A stretch of 64,000 bases of DNA. Origin: Symsagittifera roscoffensis. Taxonomy: Eukaryota; Xenacoelomorpha; Acoela; Convolutidae. Below, piece by piece: positions 19,900 to 30,544 of this stretch (the first letter of the stretch is position 1; each line of letters opens with the position of its first letter). The position numbers and the translations under genes are program-made. The DNA lies in NCBI RefSeq assembly GCF_963678635.1, contig NC_087063.1, positions 83,683,574 through 83,747,573 of the forward strand, read 5' to 3'. The notes beneath the pieces are model-generated. The model did no database searches and was not told the DNA's origin. It saw nothing but the letters and a program-made list of their open reading frames with translations.

Positions 19900-20717
19900 A
19901 TGAAAAACATGGACCAAAATATCCATAGTAAGTTACGCAAATTATTTGAAACCCTTCTAAATCTAGAAAATCAGCTGCTTAAAGGTCACTCATTATTACT
20001 TGAATACATTGAGAATAATAGTCGCCCCGCAAAAATTGACAATGCTGTTTACAAATGTAAAATTGCGTTTTGGAAAAAGCTGTTGACGCCAATGAGCAAT
20101 TAATTAGGTTAGCGGGAAATACGGAAAGCCCTGAAAAAATTACTGCTCAGCAAGAACTTTGGCTTAAGAAAATAACCGAAATGAACGATAAAGTAATGCA
20201 TGAAGCTCAGAGTTACAAGATGAGCCTTGAACTTTCGTCATTTCCAGCAGCCGGCATTACAGGGAGCAAGGGATCTTTACAACAAATTAGGTCTCACAAA
20301 GAAGTACAAAAACAAGAGATTCGGAGGCACGAGTATCTGAAAAAAAGGTCTAAGGTCTCTAATAAGTCTAAGGAAAGTAGACAACGTGAGTCACATAAGT
20401 CTGATAAATCTGCTTCCACTCGTCATACCTCGACTGTTCACACTGTGTCATCAAGTGAGAAACGACATGAGTTAGCTTTGGTAAAACGACGCCATCAGGA
20501 ACTGGAAAGGCAGTATCAGGTAACTTTAAGACTTAAAGAGCAAGAGAACCGTCTTAAGTTTGAACAAAGTCAGCTGGAACTAGAGCAATTAGCTGAAAGT
20601 CATAAAAAGCAACTAATTGAAAAGGAACTGAAAGCGTTTGAACTTGAGGACAGTTCATCTGAGGTTAGCGAGAAGGTAGCGGAAAGTAACTCGATAGGAG
20701 TGAGTCAACCTATTTGA
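19900..20717 (+). pseudogene. BEL/Pao Gag N-terminal coiled-coil region
   Basis: ATG 19900 to about 20060, then one base out of frame to 20717. The long helical region is rich in Glu, Lys, Gln and Leu, with heptad-like segments in its last 80 residues (RRHQELERQYQVTLRLKEQE). This is the usual N-terminus of BEL/Pao Gag before the DUF1759 capsid part. The frameshift at about 20060 disables it. Confidence 0.7.
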
Positions 20718-21976
20718 AAAGCAGCAACCGATCGGACTAATGATTGGGTAGACTCTGTTAGTTCACAAGCACCTCCTGACGTCGCTAGTGCGCAGATTTG
20801 CTGGCCTTCAATCCTGTACCAATTTCGTCAAAACAGACGACTACCGCACACCTCAATCATGCAACAAACACAAGTTTTAGTCATGACCATGAGCACACTG
20901 CCTTTAGTGACCCTGGAATCCATAGTCATGGATATCGGGCTATGCCTGAATTTGGCAGTGCAAGCCTTTTGCGATTGCAAGCTTCTGTTCCATGTGTTTC
21001 AGTGTCCCAGTTAACAATATGCATTCTAGTGAACACGTGTTACCACCACCGTCTGCTGTTCCATTACAGACCACGAGTTCAAAAATAACTAATGGTAGTT
21101 TTGCCTTCGCACAACCGGAATCATGACCTGTCCCAATTTTACCGGTTCTGGTTTTGTTTCTTTCTCACCTGCTTTTGCTGGTGGTGGCTTCTCATCTTCT
21201 GGAGTAAACCCAACGCCGGTTTTCTTTTCGGCACCTAATTGCCATGCAGCGCCAGTCCAGACGCAACATAATCTTCCCTTTGTTCCGCATACTGTGTCAC
21301 CTAATGTCAACGATTACTATACAAGTGATGAAAACTTATGGCGATTGGCAGCTACAACTCCAATCGTCACGCCAGTTCAGTGTTGTATTGCTAGAAACTT
21401 TTTTCTAAAGTGACAACTGTTGTCCCATCGTGTAACACCGCCGATCCGTATACTAGTGGTGGGACTGTGTATTTTAATACTCCCCCAGTTCATCCACAAC
21501 ATGTTCCGCATTTTGTGAATCATACTAATACTGGTTATCAGCCAGTCAACGAAGACTACGCACCGTCTTCTGCTCATCCAAATCAATGTTGTTGATCGGA
21601 TAGACCTCTCTCCGCTCGTGAATTGGCGGAATTATTGATGCATAGCCGCAAAGATCATCTTCCTGAATGGAATTTAGTCCAGTTTGACGGCAACTCCTTA
21701 AACTGGCACAAATGGTTTGGTCAGTTTAAGTCCACCGTTGATTACGCTGTTCTCACCGATGATACAAAACTGACATACTTAAAAACGCTCGTCACAGGCA
21801 ACGCAAAAACCGCAATTGCAGAGTTTAGGTATAGTGGCGTTATGTACAATGATGCACTGGCCACCTTGCAACGGAAGTTTGGGCAACCACATGCCATTGT
21901 TGTTGCGCATCTTCATAAGCTGAATACTTTTCCTCCCCTTAAGATGTCATTTCCTCAATTCAACCACCGTTGTTGA
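20718..21976 (+). pseudogene. BEL/Pao Gag middle and capsid (DUF1759-like), broken
   Basis: Several short frames. A Phe/Gly/Pro-rich stretch (21123-21413) leads to LPEWNLVQFDGN and a WFGQFKS segment, then KLTYLKTLVTGNAK, the signature of DUF1759. Homology stops abruptly near 21960: the zinc knuckles and most of the protease that follow in the minus-strand BEL copy are missing, so ~1 kb has been lost. Confidence 0.75.
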
Positions 21977-23356
21977 GACTCAGAGGGTCAAGTTTACAGT
22001 TTCCTCCGAGCCGAACAATAGTGATTTCGTATTTTCAATCTGGGCATATGTTAAAGACAATATTCGGATTGGTTCCGAATTAATCAATGTTGCTGAATTG
22101 CAGAATAAATATCCACAATTAGCACCTATTAAGCCCACTCAATATACTTATGAGGACGTTGAAGCTATTATAGGACAAGACTACTACCACGCCGTTAGAC
22201 CCATTGAGTTTACCTTGGGAGATGATAAAATCTCACCGTGTTCCGTTCGCCTACCGATAGGTTGGGTCATAAGTGGTCCGTTGCCGCCGTCCGTTAATTC
22301 TACTTCTTCGTATTTCAAGTGTGTCGTTGAAGATTCTTCTCTGACCGACCAGATAAAACCCTGGTACAAGTTGGAATCTTATGGTGCTTTCAAACAAGTC
22401 GATGCCCGTTCCGCCGCGGATAAACATGCTTTATCCATCCTAACTTCTGAAACCGTTCACAATGGCAAAAAATACATTGTGCCTATGCTTTGGATTGATA
22501 GTAAAGTCAGTCTACTAAAAATCTATTACTTGTCACCTGCGCAATTTAAAACATTGGAGAAAAGATTAAGTAAAAACCCTGAGCTGCGCGAAAGATACGC
22601 AGAAACAATTAGAGAGGACATTAAGAAAGGCTATGTCGTTACCGTCGAAGCGCATGATCCACGTTAGCGTTCCGATCGCGAGTGGTATCTTCCGCACCAT
22701 CCCGTCGTAAAACCGAATAAGTCGGGTAAGGTGCGCCGAGTCCTTAATTGGGCTTCTAAGGTTCACGGCACATCCTTAAATAAGTCATTATTGGTGGCTC
22801 CGGACCTATTCCAAAATTTAATTTTTGTACTTTTGCGATTCCGTCAACACAAGTACGCCGTCTCCGCGGATATAGAAGGTATGTTCCTCCAGGTAGGAGT
22901 CCTTGTTTCGCTCCGTTTTTTGTGGCGGGAGGATACCACTTCCGATGTGGTAGTTCATCAGTACACTCGCCATATATTCGGCGCACGGGAAAAACAGCAA
23001 CTGATAATATGTCCACATACCCTGAGACCGCCTCAGTCGCAAATGGAAAATTTTACATAGACGACTACTTGGATTCATTCGAGAACGTTACCGATGCAAT
23101 TAAAATTAGTCGCGATTTGGCTTCCTTACTAAAGTTGGGAGGATTCAATTTGACTAAATTTGTCAGTAATGCTGATGAAGTCACTTCAGCAACGAACCCC
23201 GAGGATTGCGAAACCTCGTTTTCACCTATCAAAGAATTCTGTAACCGTGCCGAACAACCATCACACGTCTTAGGTTTTAAGTGGGACCATGTGAAGGACA
23301 CATTGGTTGTTAGCAGAGGCGTGGATCGTCCTCTCGATAAAGCAATAACTCAATAA
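21977..23356 (+). pseudogene. BEL/Pao protease remnant and reverse transcriptase, broken
   Basis: The frame 22098-22667 has IIGQDYYHAV and VRLPIGWVISGPLP, the end of the BEL aspartic protease and linker. Later frames hold RT: SADIEGMFLQV near 22860-22895 and the catalytic YIDDY at about 23056-23070, then LLKLGGFNLTKF. At least three frameshifts or stops interrupt it. Confidence 0.8.
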
Positions 23357-24408
23357 ACCGTCTTGAGTTTCGTCTCTTCTGTGTTTGACCCTGTTGGGTT
23401 GGTAGCTCCATACAAAGTTAGGGCCCGTCTTTTTAAAGATATTTGGAAAATCAATGGTCAAAGTTGGGACGACGAATTGCCGGAAGACATAAGAAATAAG
23501 TTTCTCGAGTGGCACTCCGGTCTCTCTCTCTTAGGGCAATTAACTATTCCCCGTTGTTACTTCACAGAGCCTGTGGATCAAATTGAGCATTACGTGTTCG
23601 GTGATAGCTCACAGGACATTTTCTGTGCGTTTGGGTTTTTGCGTGCGCGACTCTCGAGTTCATACAAACTCAAATATCCTTCGTCTTTGGTAAAGCTCGC
23701 GTTGCGCCCTTGAAAGCGCTATCTATACCGAAGCTAGAGCTTCAAGCTGCTCTGCTCGCCACATGACTGAAAGATGATATACTGACCGCCCTTACTGTCT
23801 CTATTAATCATATCTACATGTGGACAGATAGAACAACAAATTTGCTGGGGCTAAACTCCACTGAAAACTTACCTGTGTTCGTCGCTAATCGTGTCGGCGA
23901 AATCCTCGAATCGACCACTATTGATGAGTGGCACCATGTTCTGAGCGGCTATAATCCAGCTGATACCGGTACGCGGGGGATTTCTTCGGAAGCCCTCAAG
24001 GATAGCAGCTGGGTTATTGGTCCGAGCATTCTCAGGACTCCTGATCGGCCGTTTATACCCGACGAACGTGTAATCAATAAAATTCGTTTGAAGGGTCCTT
24101 CTAGTGATGTTGATAATTGCTTGGAGACATCATCTTCCTTCGTCACCGATGTCACATCCATCAAACATCCCGAACACGGGTTCAATTGGGAAAGGTTCAG
24201 TTCCTTTACGAAATATAAACTAGTAGTTGCTTTTATGTTGAGGATGCTGCCTTCACATAAGCATTTTCGTGGTATAGACTTACGAATCACCGACCCGATT
24301 GAACTTGATATTGCAGAAAGCAAACTGATTCGTCTTGCTCAGATGCAGTCCTTCCCCGTTGAGTTAAAAACACTCACCTCTGGCAAACCTATTAAGAATA
24401 GTAGTTAA
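23357..24408 (+). pseudogene. BEL/Pao A17-type region and RNase H, broken
   Basis: Contains SFVSSVFDPVGLVAPYKVR and a later NPADTGTRGIS, typical of the BEL 'Pao peptidase A17'/RNase H stretch. Stops at about 23713 and 23764 split it. It aligns well with the minus-strand copy at 42.9-44.1 kb but is clearly diverged, so the two are different subfamilies. Confidence 0.78.
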
Positions 24409-25048
24409 ATTGCCACATACTCGCCATTTATCGGTCCCGCTGGTATCAATCGTTCCACCGGACGGATCGTGCGCTTGGTGAATACCGAGTTTGATACTAA
24501 GCACCCATTCTTACTCGACGCCCGACATACCTTAGTTCTTTTGCTGGCCGGCAGCCTCCGCCTTAAGCATTTTCATCAAGGACTAGATTAGATGCGCTCC
24601 GTTTTAAATATGAAATATGCAATACTTGGGTTGCGTCGACTACTTCGGTCTATCAAAAATCAATGTGTAACATGCCGTAAACGCAAAACAAGCACCATCC
24701 CCAGCCAATTATGTCCGATTTACCTGTCGAACGTCTCGGATATAAGCAACCACCCTTCAATTATACGTGTGTGGATTACTTTGGACTGCTTTACGTTTCG
24801 GTTCGCAGAAGCACTGAAAAAAGATGGGGATTTTTTTTACTTACCTGACCACCAGGGCTGTACACCTTGAGATTGTACCATCTCTGGACACCAGTTCTTG
24901 TGTCATGGGCATTGAACGGTTCATTGCGTCTCGTGGTACGCCAAGCACAATCTGGTCGGATAATGGCACGAACTTCGTTGGTACGGAAAAAGAATTACTT
25001 GCCTGCATCAAGAGCTGGAATGGCATAGCTCCGACCATTTTTCCACAC
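24409..25048 (+). pseudogene. BEL/Pao integrase, truncated at the 3' LTR junction
   Basis: Integrase zinc-finger and core pieces: CVTCRKRK, then TTRAVHLEIVPSLDTS and WSDNGTNF with the second catalytic Asp. The frame ends within a G-tract where the LTR repeat begins. The catalytic Glu region (GGAWERMV in the minus-strand copy) and the DUF5641 tail are absent. The join integrase | G-tract + GGAAAAA marks an internal deletion. Confidence 0.75.
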
Positions 25049-25648
25049 GGGGGGGAGGAAAAAAAGCAAAACAGCAATTTTTTCAGATGATTGGTAGATT
25101 GGTACATTTCATGATTTTTTGAAATCAAAAAGTCGTGAGAAAGCAATTGCAACTGATTTTGTCCTGATACGAGAAGGTTTGTCTAAGTTCAGTATAACCT
25201 CAAGAACAATTTTAATTGAACGAAATTTGATCGAGCTAAAAACCGTCGAGCGTCCAAAAAGTTTTTTTTCTTTCAAAAAATACGTTTACTGTTTGCAGCT
25301 CAAGTCATAAATATCAAACAACCCAATTTGTTCCCGCTATGTGTTGCGATGCAAATGTAGAGTATAGATGCATATAAAACAAGAGTATAAATGCATATAA
25401 AATTAGCAAAGTACATACAAAATAAGCGCAGTGCATATAAAACAAGCACACCGACCGGTTCTTGTGGCTAGCTTGCGCCAAATGATCTTAAAAAAAACGA
25501 GTTGTATCGAAACAATCGGAAGTTGATTTTGTGATCTTGATTATGCAAACCTATTACAGTTGCTTATTTCTTGTTATGTGTGGTGTGTTTACCGAAAAAT
25601 ACCCATAATTAATTTTGTTTAAACAGTTTTTTTCAGAGATTGAGCGCA
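25049..25648 (+). repeat. Probable 3' LTR of the BEL/Pao element (+)
   Basis: 600-bp direct repeat of 17242-17843, ending GAGCGCA. It includes the run of short 'GCATATAAAA' motifs (about 25368-25442) also found in the first copy. Confidence 0.65.
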
Positions 25649-26056
25649 TACTATGAAAAGTATTGTAACATTTCTTTTTTTTTCATTTAGTCTAGCCGTG
25701 TTAAAGTTTAACCACTAATCTAATCAAATGTAGAGAAAAGGTACAAATGTGAGCACAGTCCATAAATACCATGCTGGTCTATGATTGCTTTTAAAAAAAT
25801 GCATTCAGGCAAGTAAGCCGCTGAAAAAATTTTACTTAAATTTAGCTAGAATTATGCAAACAAGGCAAGTCTGTTGATCATTCTAATTATTCCAAGGATT
25901 TTGACTGGAATACACGATGAAGGGACTCATGACTGTAACCTCGGTTACTATGATACTTTTGACCTTCTGATGATTGCTCCCACCTAGCGAATTTTATGGC
26001 CCCCACCGCTCGTCAAGTATCAGTTTTGTGGTATACCGAGTGGTTTTACAGGCTTA
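25649..26056. other. Intronic spacer after the BEL element
   Basis: AT-rich; no gene, repeat or RNA recognised. Confidence 0.4.
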
Positions 26057-26530
26057 TTATTCCGACTTTCGGTACGAAAGTAACGGAATATTTTTGCTCG
26101 GGGTGGGTTTTTTTTCGACTTTTTAACTAGCCAATTTTGACGGAATTTTTTATATCATTCGAAAGCTATTGTTTACCTGAGCTTGAATTTGAAAAGATAT
26201 TTCACCTGTGATCATTTTTCGTAAAGTTTTGGGGGTTTAAAGATTTCCATTTTAGCCAATTTAGGACAATTATTGCGCGATATACTTCGTGCTATAAACG
26301 CGTTAGCTGAGATTTATTCCGTCTTAGAAATGGTTTCCAATTGGTTCAAGGAAGTTTATTTGCCATAATTAATATGACGTGTGGGGGGATGTTTTCACAT
26401 AAAATCTCAAATATTTTCAATATATATATATTTTTTAAATTACTTTGAAATTTTACATCTTATTAATGCTCCATAGACCTTAAAAGGCAGTCGGAATTTT
26501 CAAGGCTGCGCCATGATACGAGCAGTTTTG
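26057..26530 (+). repeat. Interspersed repeat R1, plus-oriented copy
   Basis: Reverse-complement counterpart of 14741-15254. It begins TTATTCCGACTTTCG and ends near GATACGAGCAGTTTTG. It lies about 290 bases before the serine protease exon at 26819. Confidence 0.65.
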
Positions 26531-26818
26531 TATATGAATAGAAAACGTTTGTATAAACGAATGGAAAAAAGTGTTTATAACAATTGGACAGTGAACAAAA
26601 ATACTTGTAAGAATTCACGCTAAAAGGGGGAGGTAAGGCAAGCATAAAAACTATAAGCATATGATAGACATGTCCAATGGTTAAGCATAAACGAACTTTG
26701 TGCCCCGTAGAAATATTCCCTTTTTGCAGTGGGTAAAGTGGGGAGGAGGGAAGGGGTATCAAAAGATTCAAAAAACTGATTTGTGAATCGTAAATCAAAC
26801 AGCTTCTTATCATTTTAG

Positions 26819-27343
26819 TCAAAGACGAAATATATGTCGATCATCGAGACTACAGCGGAAGGGGAGCAGCTGCGACTTATTCCGGCTACAAACTGCATGT
26901 GGCAGGAACTGTGACCAAAAATGTAGTTCAGCATCCAGATTTCTTCACATCTGTGCCTCAAAAAGACGTCGGAGAACCTAAAACGAAAGCTGGGAGTAAA
27001 GTTGTCAAAAACGCCGCATACGATTATGCAGTCATAGTTTTTCACCAAAAAGAGCCAGTGTTTTCTAGTAAATACGTGCAGCCCCTTAAGTTGTGTCCGG
27101 ATAATTTCAGACCAAAAGCTCTCCGCGTTGTAGGTATGGGTAACACGCTACCTCTAGATATGAAAAACAAAGACAAGACAAAAAAACAGTTCCCATATTT
27201 TCTGCAAGAAGATTTGATTAAGGAAAATCAACAACCCACGTGTAATCAAGGAGATACTTTTCCAGTGGATCTGAAAACTCAATTTTGCCTCCAGTTGTAC
27301 AGCAAAAAAGGATTTCTTGATGGCGTTCAAAAAGGGGATTCAG
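26819..27343 (+). CDS. Serine protease exon with catalytic Asp and start of the active-site Ser motif
   Basis: Joins in phase 1 to exon 13271-13435. It carries the catalytic Asp in AYDYAVIVF, the strand VQPLKLC, a Lys-rich loop, and ends with GDS plus one base at the donor TCAG|GTTCGT (27344). Completed by the next exon the site reads GDSGG. Counting back from Ser195, position 189 is Gly and position 191 is Gln where the family normally has Cys. The S1 pocket is therefore not trypsin-like and the usual C191-C220 bridge is missing. The atypical pocket leaves the substrate open; the triad itself looks complete. Confidence 0.88.
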
Positions 27344-28638
27344 GTTCGTCAATCACACTTCGTTTGTTTCATCTGTTTCAAACTTTCTTTCATGTCTTTC
27401 ATCTCGGCAGTATTTTTCCAGAAAATCAGACGCAGGATTAAAAGTAAAAGATGAGAAAAATTTTCACCGTTTTAATTTTATTTAAAAAAATTTTCATGCC
27501 AAAATGTATGAAATTGTACGGTTACAATTCAGTTCGGCTTGGGAGAAAACCAAAAAGGCATAAACCTGTCGGGTGGCATCTCCATGAGCAAAATCTATTT
27601 TCTACTTTTTTAGATCATATAGACAAAAGGACCGCAAAATTTCTTCAAATATCAAAACACTAAAAAATATCTGTTTTTTTTTGGTGTTGTCTAGCAATCA
27701 AAATAAGATATAAGAATACCATAATATATTTTTTAAATGTTCGTTGTCACAAGCATAGATGTTACTTATTTTATGAAAAAAACGAGTCCAAAGAGAAATT
27801 GGTAGTTGTTAATGCTTCAAGGAGAATATTTGTATGCAACTGTATGAACTTATGAACCTATAAAATAAGTTACGAGCCCTATTTTTGACTTTCTTTCCAC
27901 TAGATTTTTGAACTAGATTTTTTTTTGAAGATCATGTTTTATTTTTAAAGGCTAACACCATCCATGTTTCTTCCCACTTGGGCTGGAGCTAATGCGGTTG
28001 ATTTTGCAGCCTGCGGTCTGGGGTTTGAGTCCTGGCAGGGATTTATTTTTTTCAGTATGAATAAAATTGATTTTTTTTCCGTTAAAAATCAATTGTCGGG
28101 CTTTCCTTTATCTGCTCAAGTGTTGTCGGCGTAGATGCCACCTTACTTATTTTTCTTGCGCTGTTAGCAAGTATCATGGTAGTTGCTATTGTTGATCATT
28201 GTAGTTTCAGTGGGGACATAAAACTTTTCAAAAAATTTTAGCTTTTCCCGCTTTGCAAACTTTGATCCGTTGCTAAATTAAAATTCAAATGTCTTGCTGG
28301 GTTTTTGGCTCTTTTTCGTTTTCCTCCTACGGAGCCGGTATCTTGAAGGAAAAAAAGCCGGTATTTTAAACTAATTTCTTGTTTGATAACAACAGGTTTA
28401 ATGATATAATATGATATTGAGTTTTTTTATTTTTTAGTTGCTTCTGAAAATTTTCATTTTGCAAAAATTTCCGTTTTTCTCAAAAAAAGTGGTATCAATG
28501 GAAAAATCGGCCGTCCTCTGTCTGTCTCTTTTTCTTTAACCACACTGTCTAGGGCTTTTGAAAAAGTATCTGGGTCAATATGTCGATGATATACTTGCTA
28601 AGCAGTAATTTCTAAATTGAGTTTTAAGTTTTGTTCAG
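27344..28638 (+). other. Intron 2 of the serine protease gene
   Basis: 1.3 kb, donor GTTCGT and acceptor ttgttcag, splitting the Gly codon after the active Ser (phase 1). It contains a tRNA-like relic near 27977-28042 and a lone GGCTCTTTTTC MITE end near 28306. Confidence 0.75.
27977..28042 (+). repeat. tRNA-like relic
   Basis: GCTGGAGCTAATGCGGTTGA (A-box-like) is followed 40 bases on by GGGTTTGAGTCCTGG (B-box-like). The arms do not fold into a convincing cloverleaf. Probably a tRNA-derived SINE head in intron 2. Confidence 0.35.
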
Positions 28639-28811
28639 GTGGTGCACTTTTTGCCGTGGAACATGACGACAAGGACGACAGATATGACTCACCAGCAGTG
28701 TGCCTTTTTGGTGTCATATCAAATTTAAATACTGCAGTGAAAGTAAATAGAGAACTACACCAATGGGTCGAAGAGCAAGAGAAAAAACGCCTGAAAATGG
28801 CAAACGCGTGA
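28639..28811 (+). CDS. Serine protease last exon
   Basis: Begins by completing the Gly of GDSGG and continues GALFAVEH, an acidic DDKDD loop, CLFGVIS (the strand before the pocket rim), then a Lys/Glu-rich helix ending at TGA 28809-28811. The helix matches the C-terminal helix of the fold. The acceptor at 28637-28638 and the phase-1 split codon make this assignment firm. Confidence 0.88.
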
Positions 28812-28862
28812 AAGTGGTGAACTATTTTGTACACCTCAACGTTAAAACTTTTTAAAATACCA

Positions 28863-28868
28863 AATAAA
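28863..28868 (+). terminator. Poly(A) signal of the serine protease gene
   Basis: AATAAA 52 bases after the stop codon. Confidence 0.6.
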
Positions 28869-29219
28869 TTGAATCTTTTCAGCTAAACTGACTCATAATA
28901 TTGTTAAGAAGATAGAATCCAGGTCAGTTCAAACTTATCTTTACTATGGAAAATATTCATAAGAAATTCAGCTGTTTGTGTCTTTGTGGAAGAGAGGGGC
29001 GGGATTTTTGCTCGAGTACTTTCTTCTCCATGAAGGTAATGATTTCAAATTAAAATTTTTTATAAAACGTACTGAGATATTTATGTGCTGATCAGTGTGG
29101 TTTATTGGATGACTTTTTAGCTAGAAATTTTGACAGATTTATTTAACCTTTTGTGAGATATTGATCCCCAAGGCTGGTAGTTAGAATAATATTTCACCTT
29201 CAATCAAGTTACTTAGGGT

Positions 29220-29485
29220 CAGGGGCGCATTTAGGGGGGGGGGGGGGGGGGTGGACGCCTTTCTCTCCTCAGGAATTCGACCCCCTACCGCCCCAAAGGG
29301 TCCCCCCTTTAGTACTTTTTAACAAATCCATTTTTGGTGACGGCCCCTAAAATTTTTCTAAAGGTGCCTTTGGCGCCAATATATACTATTTTTGAGGGGG
29401 AGCGCGCGCCCAAGAAAACGCGATTTTTTTTGTCAAAATTTTCCAAAAAAAGCCCAAAAACGAGAAAATCCTAGATCAGCCCATG
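29220..29485 (+). mobile_element. hAT-type MITE, family C (CAG-end)
   Basis: Starts CAGGGGCGCATTTAG, ends with the inverse of CATGGGCTGATCTAGG, and is flanked by perfect 8-bp repeats CTTAGGGT (29212-29219 and 29486-29493). It contains an 18-base G-run near the left end. No ORF. Confidence 0.85.
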
Positions 29486-29878
29486 CTTAGGGTTAGGAAT
29501 ATATATTTCGCAAATTTATTTGAAAATTGGTAATTTGGCCGTTCTGAGAAATGTATTGAGCGCAATTTATATTGGCTTAGAACTCAATCCACATGCTAAT
29601 TGGTTCGAAGCTTGCATTATAAGACGCAACACTGATCACTGACTGAGTATTACTTGTGAAGTATTTAGGAAGCACATGGAAACACATGGTGAATGTGTTT
29701 AAACATTTTATGCTACTGAATATTTGTTCCTCTCTAAACTGTTCTGTTTTTCCCTGATACTGCAGCTGTCATCTTGTTGTTATTGTCATTACTATATTTA
29801 TGATAAAAAAAATTGAAAGTGACACACTTCAATTTAGAGAGTTGCTCTGATACGATTAGTCTTGCTGTGTTTTTATCG

Positions 29879-30094
29879 GGCTCTTTTCCAGTTCCCCCCC
29901 TCTCATTTTTTCTGAAATTCATTACATGAAAGTCTTTTTAAAATAATTTTTAATGTTACAAACTGCATTAAAACGTGTCAGCGTGATCAGCTGAACACAT
30001 TTTCACAACATTTCTAACATGAAAATTGCCGTGTGAACAATTTTTGAACATCTCTTTTTGTAATTTAGCAAGGGGGGGGAACTGGAAAAGATCC
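29879..30094 (+). mobile_element. hAT-type MITE, family B
   Basis: 216 bp, GGCTCTTTTCCAGTTCCCC at the left and GGGGAACTGGAAAAGATCC at the right. Perfect 8-bp target repeats TTTTATCG (29871-29878, 30095-30102). Related ends lie at about 14143, 14640 and 49591. Confidence 0.88.
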
Positions 30095-30116
30095 TTTTAT
30101 CGATATAACTAATTTT

Positions 30117-30319
30117 GGCTCTTTTTCCTTTTCCCACCACACCTCACACGAGCTTCAATTTATGAGTGCATAACGAGTGGTTTTACGAGGTTGAGTATAA
30201 AGAACAAATATGTTTGTCGTGGCTTTATTAGTCCGTATGTAAATTTTCATAACAATCGGACAATGTGGTCAACAAATTTACATGTAAAAATTTACAGGTG
30301 GGGGGAAGGAAAAAGAGCC
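30117..30319 (-). mobile_element. hAT-type MITE, family A
   Basis: 203 bp with perfect 8-bp target repeats CTAATTTT (30109-30116, 30320-30327). It is inverted relative to the copy at 13594 and lies only 22 bases after the family B insertion. Confidence 0.88.
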
Positions 30320-30544
30320 CTAATTTTAACCTCAATTTCACAAGGCGAAATTTCAAGGAAGTAATAAGGGGACTAGAGAAAAGCTGCATGCAATTTTTAA
30401 AACAAAGTTTGTGTTTGGTGCAAAAAACGTTTTCTTCAGAAATTTAGCAATTTCTTCGCATGCAAAACAGACGGATTTTGTAATACTTCCTGCAAAATAT
30501 TGATCCAGGGGCTACAAATTGAGAATATTTTTCACTTTTTATAT

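Larger units (their letters stand above)
13436..26818 (+). other. Intron 1 of the serine protease gene (13.4 kb)
   Basis: Bounded by GTGAG at the donor and cattttag at the acceptor, phase 1 on both sides. It is filled with MITEs, interspersed repeats, a gypsy gag relic and a whole degenerate BEL/Pao element, each listed separately. No other host exon was found inside. Confidence 0.8.
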
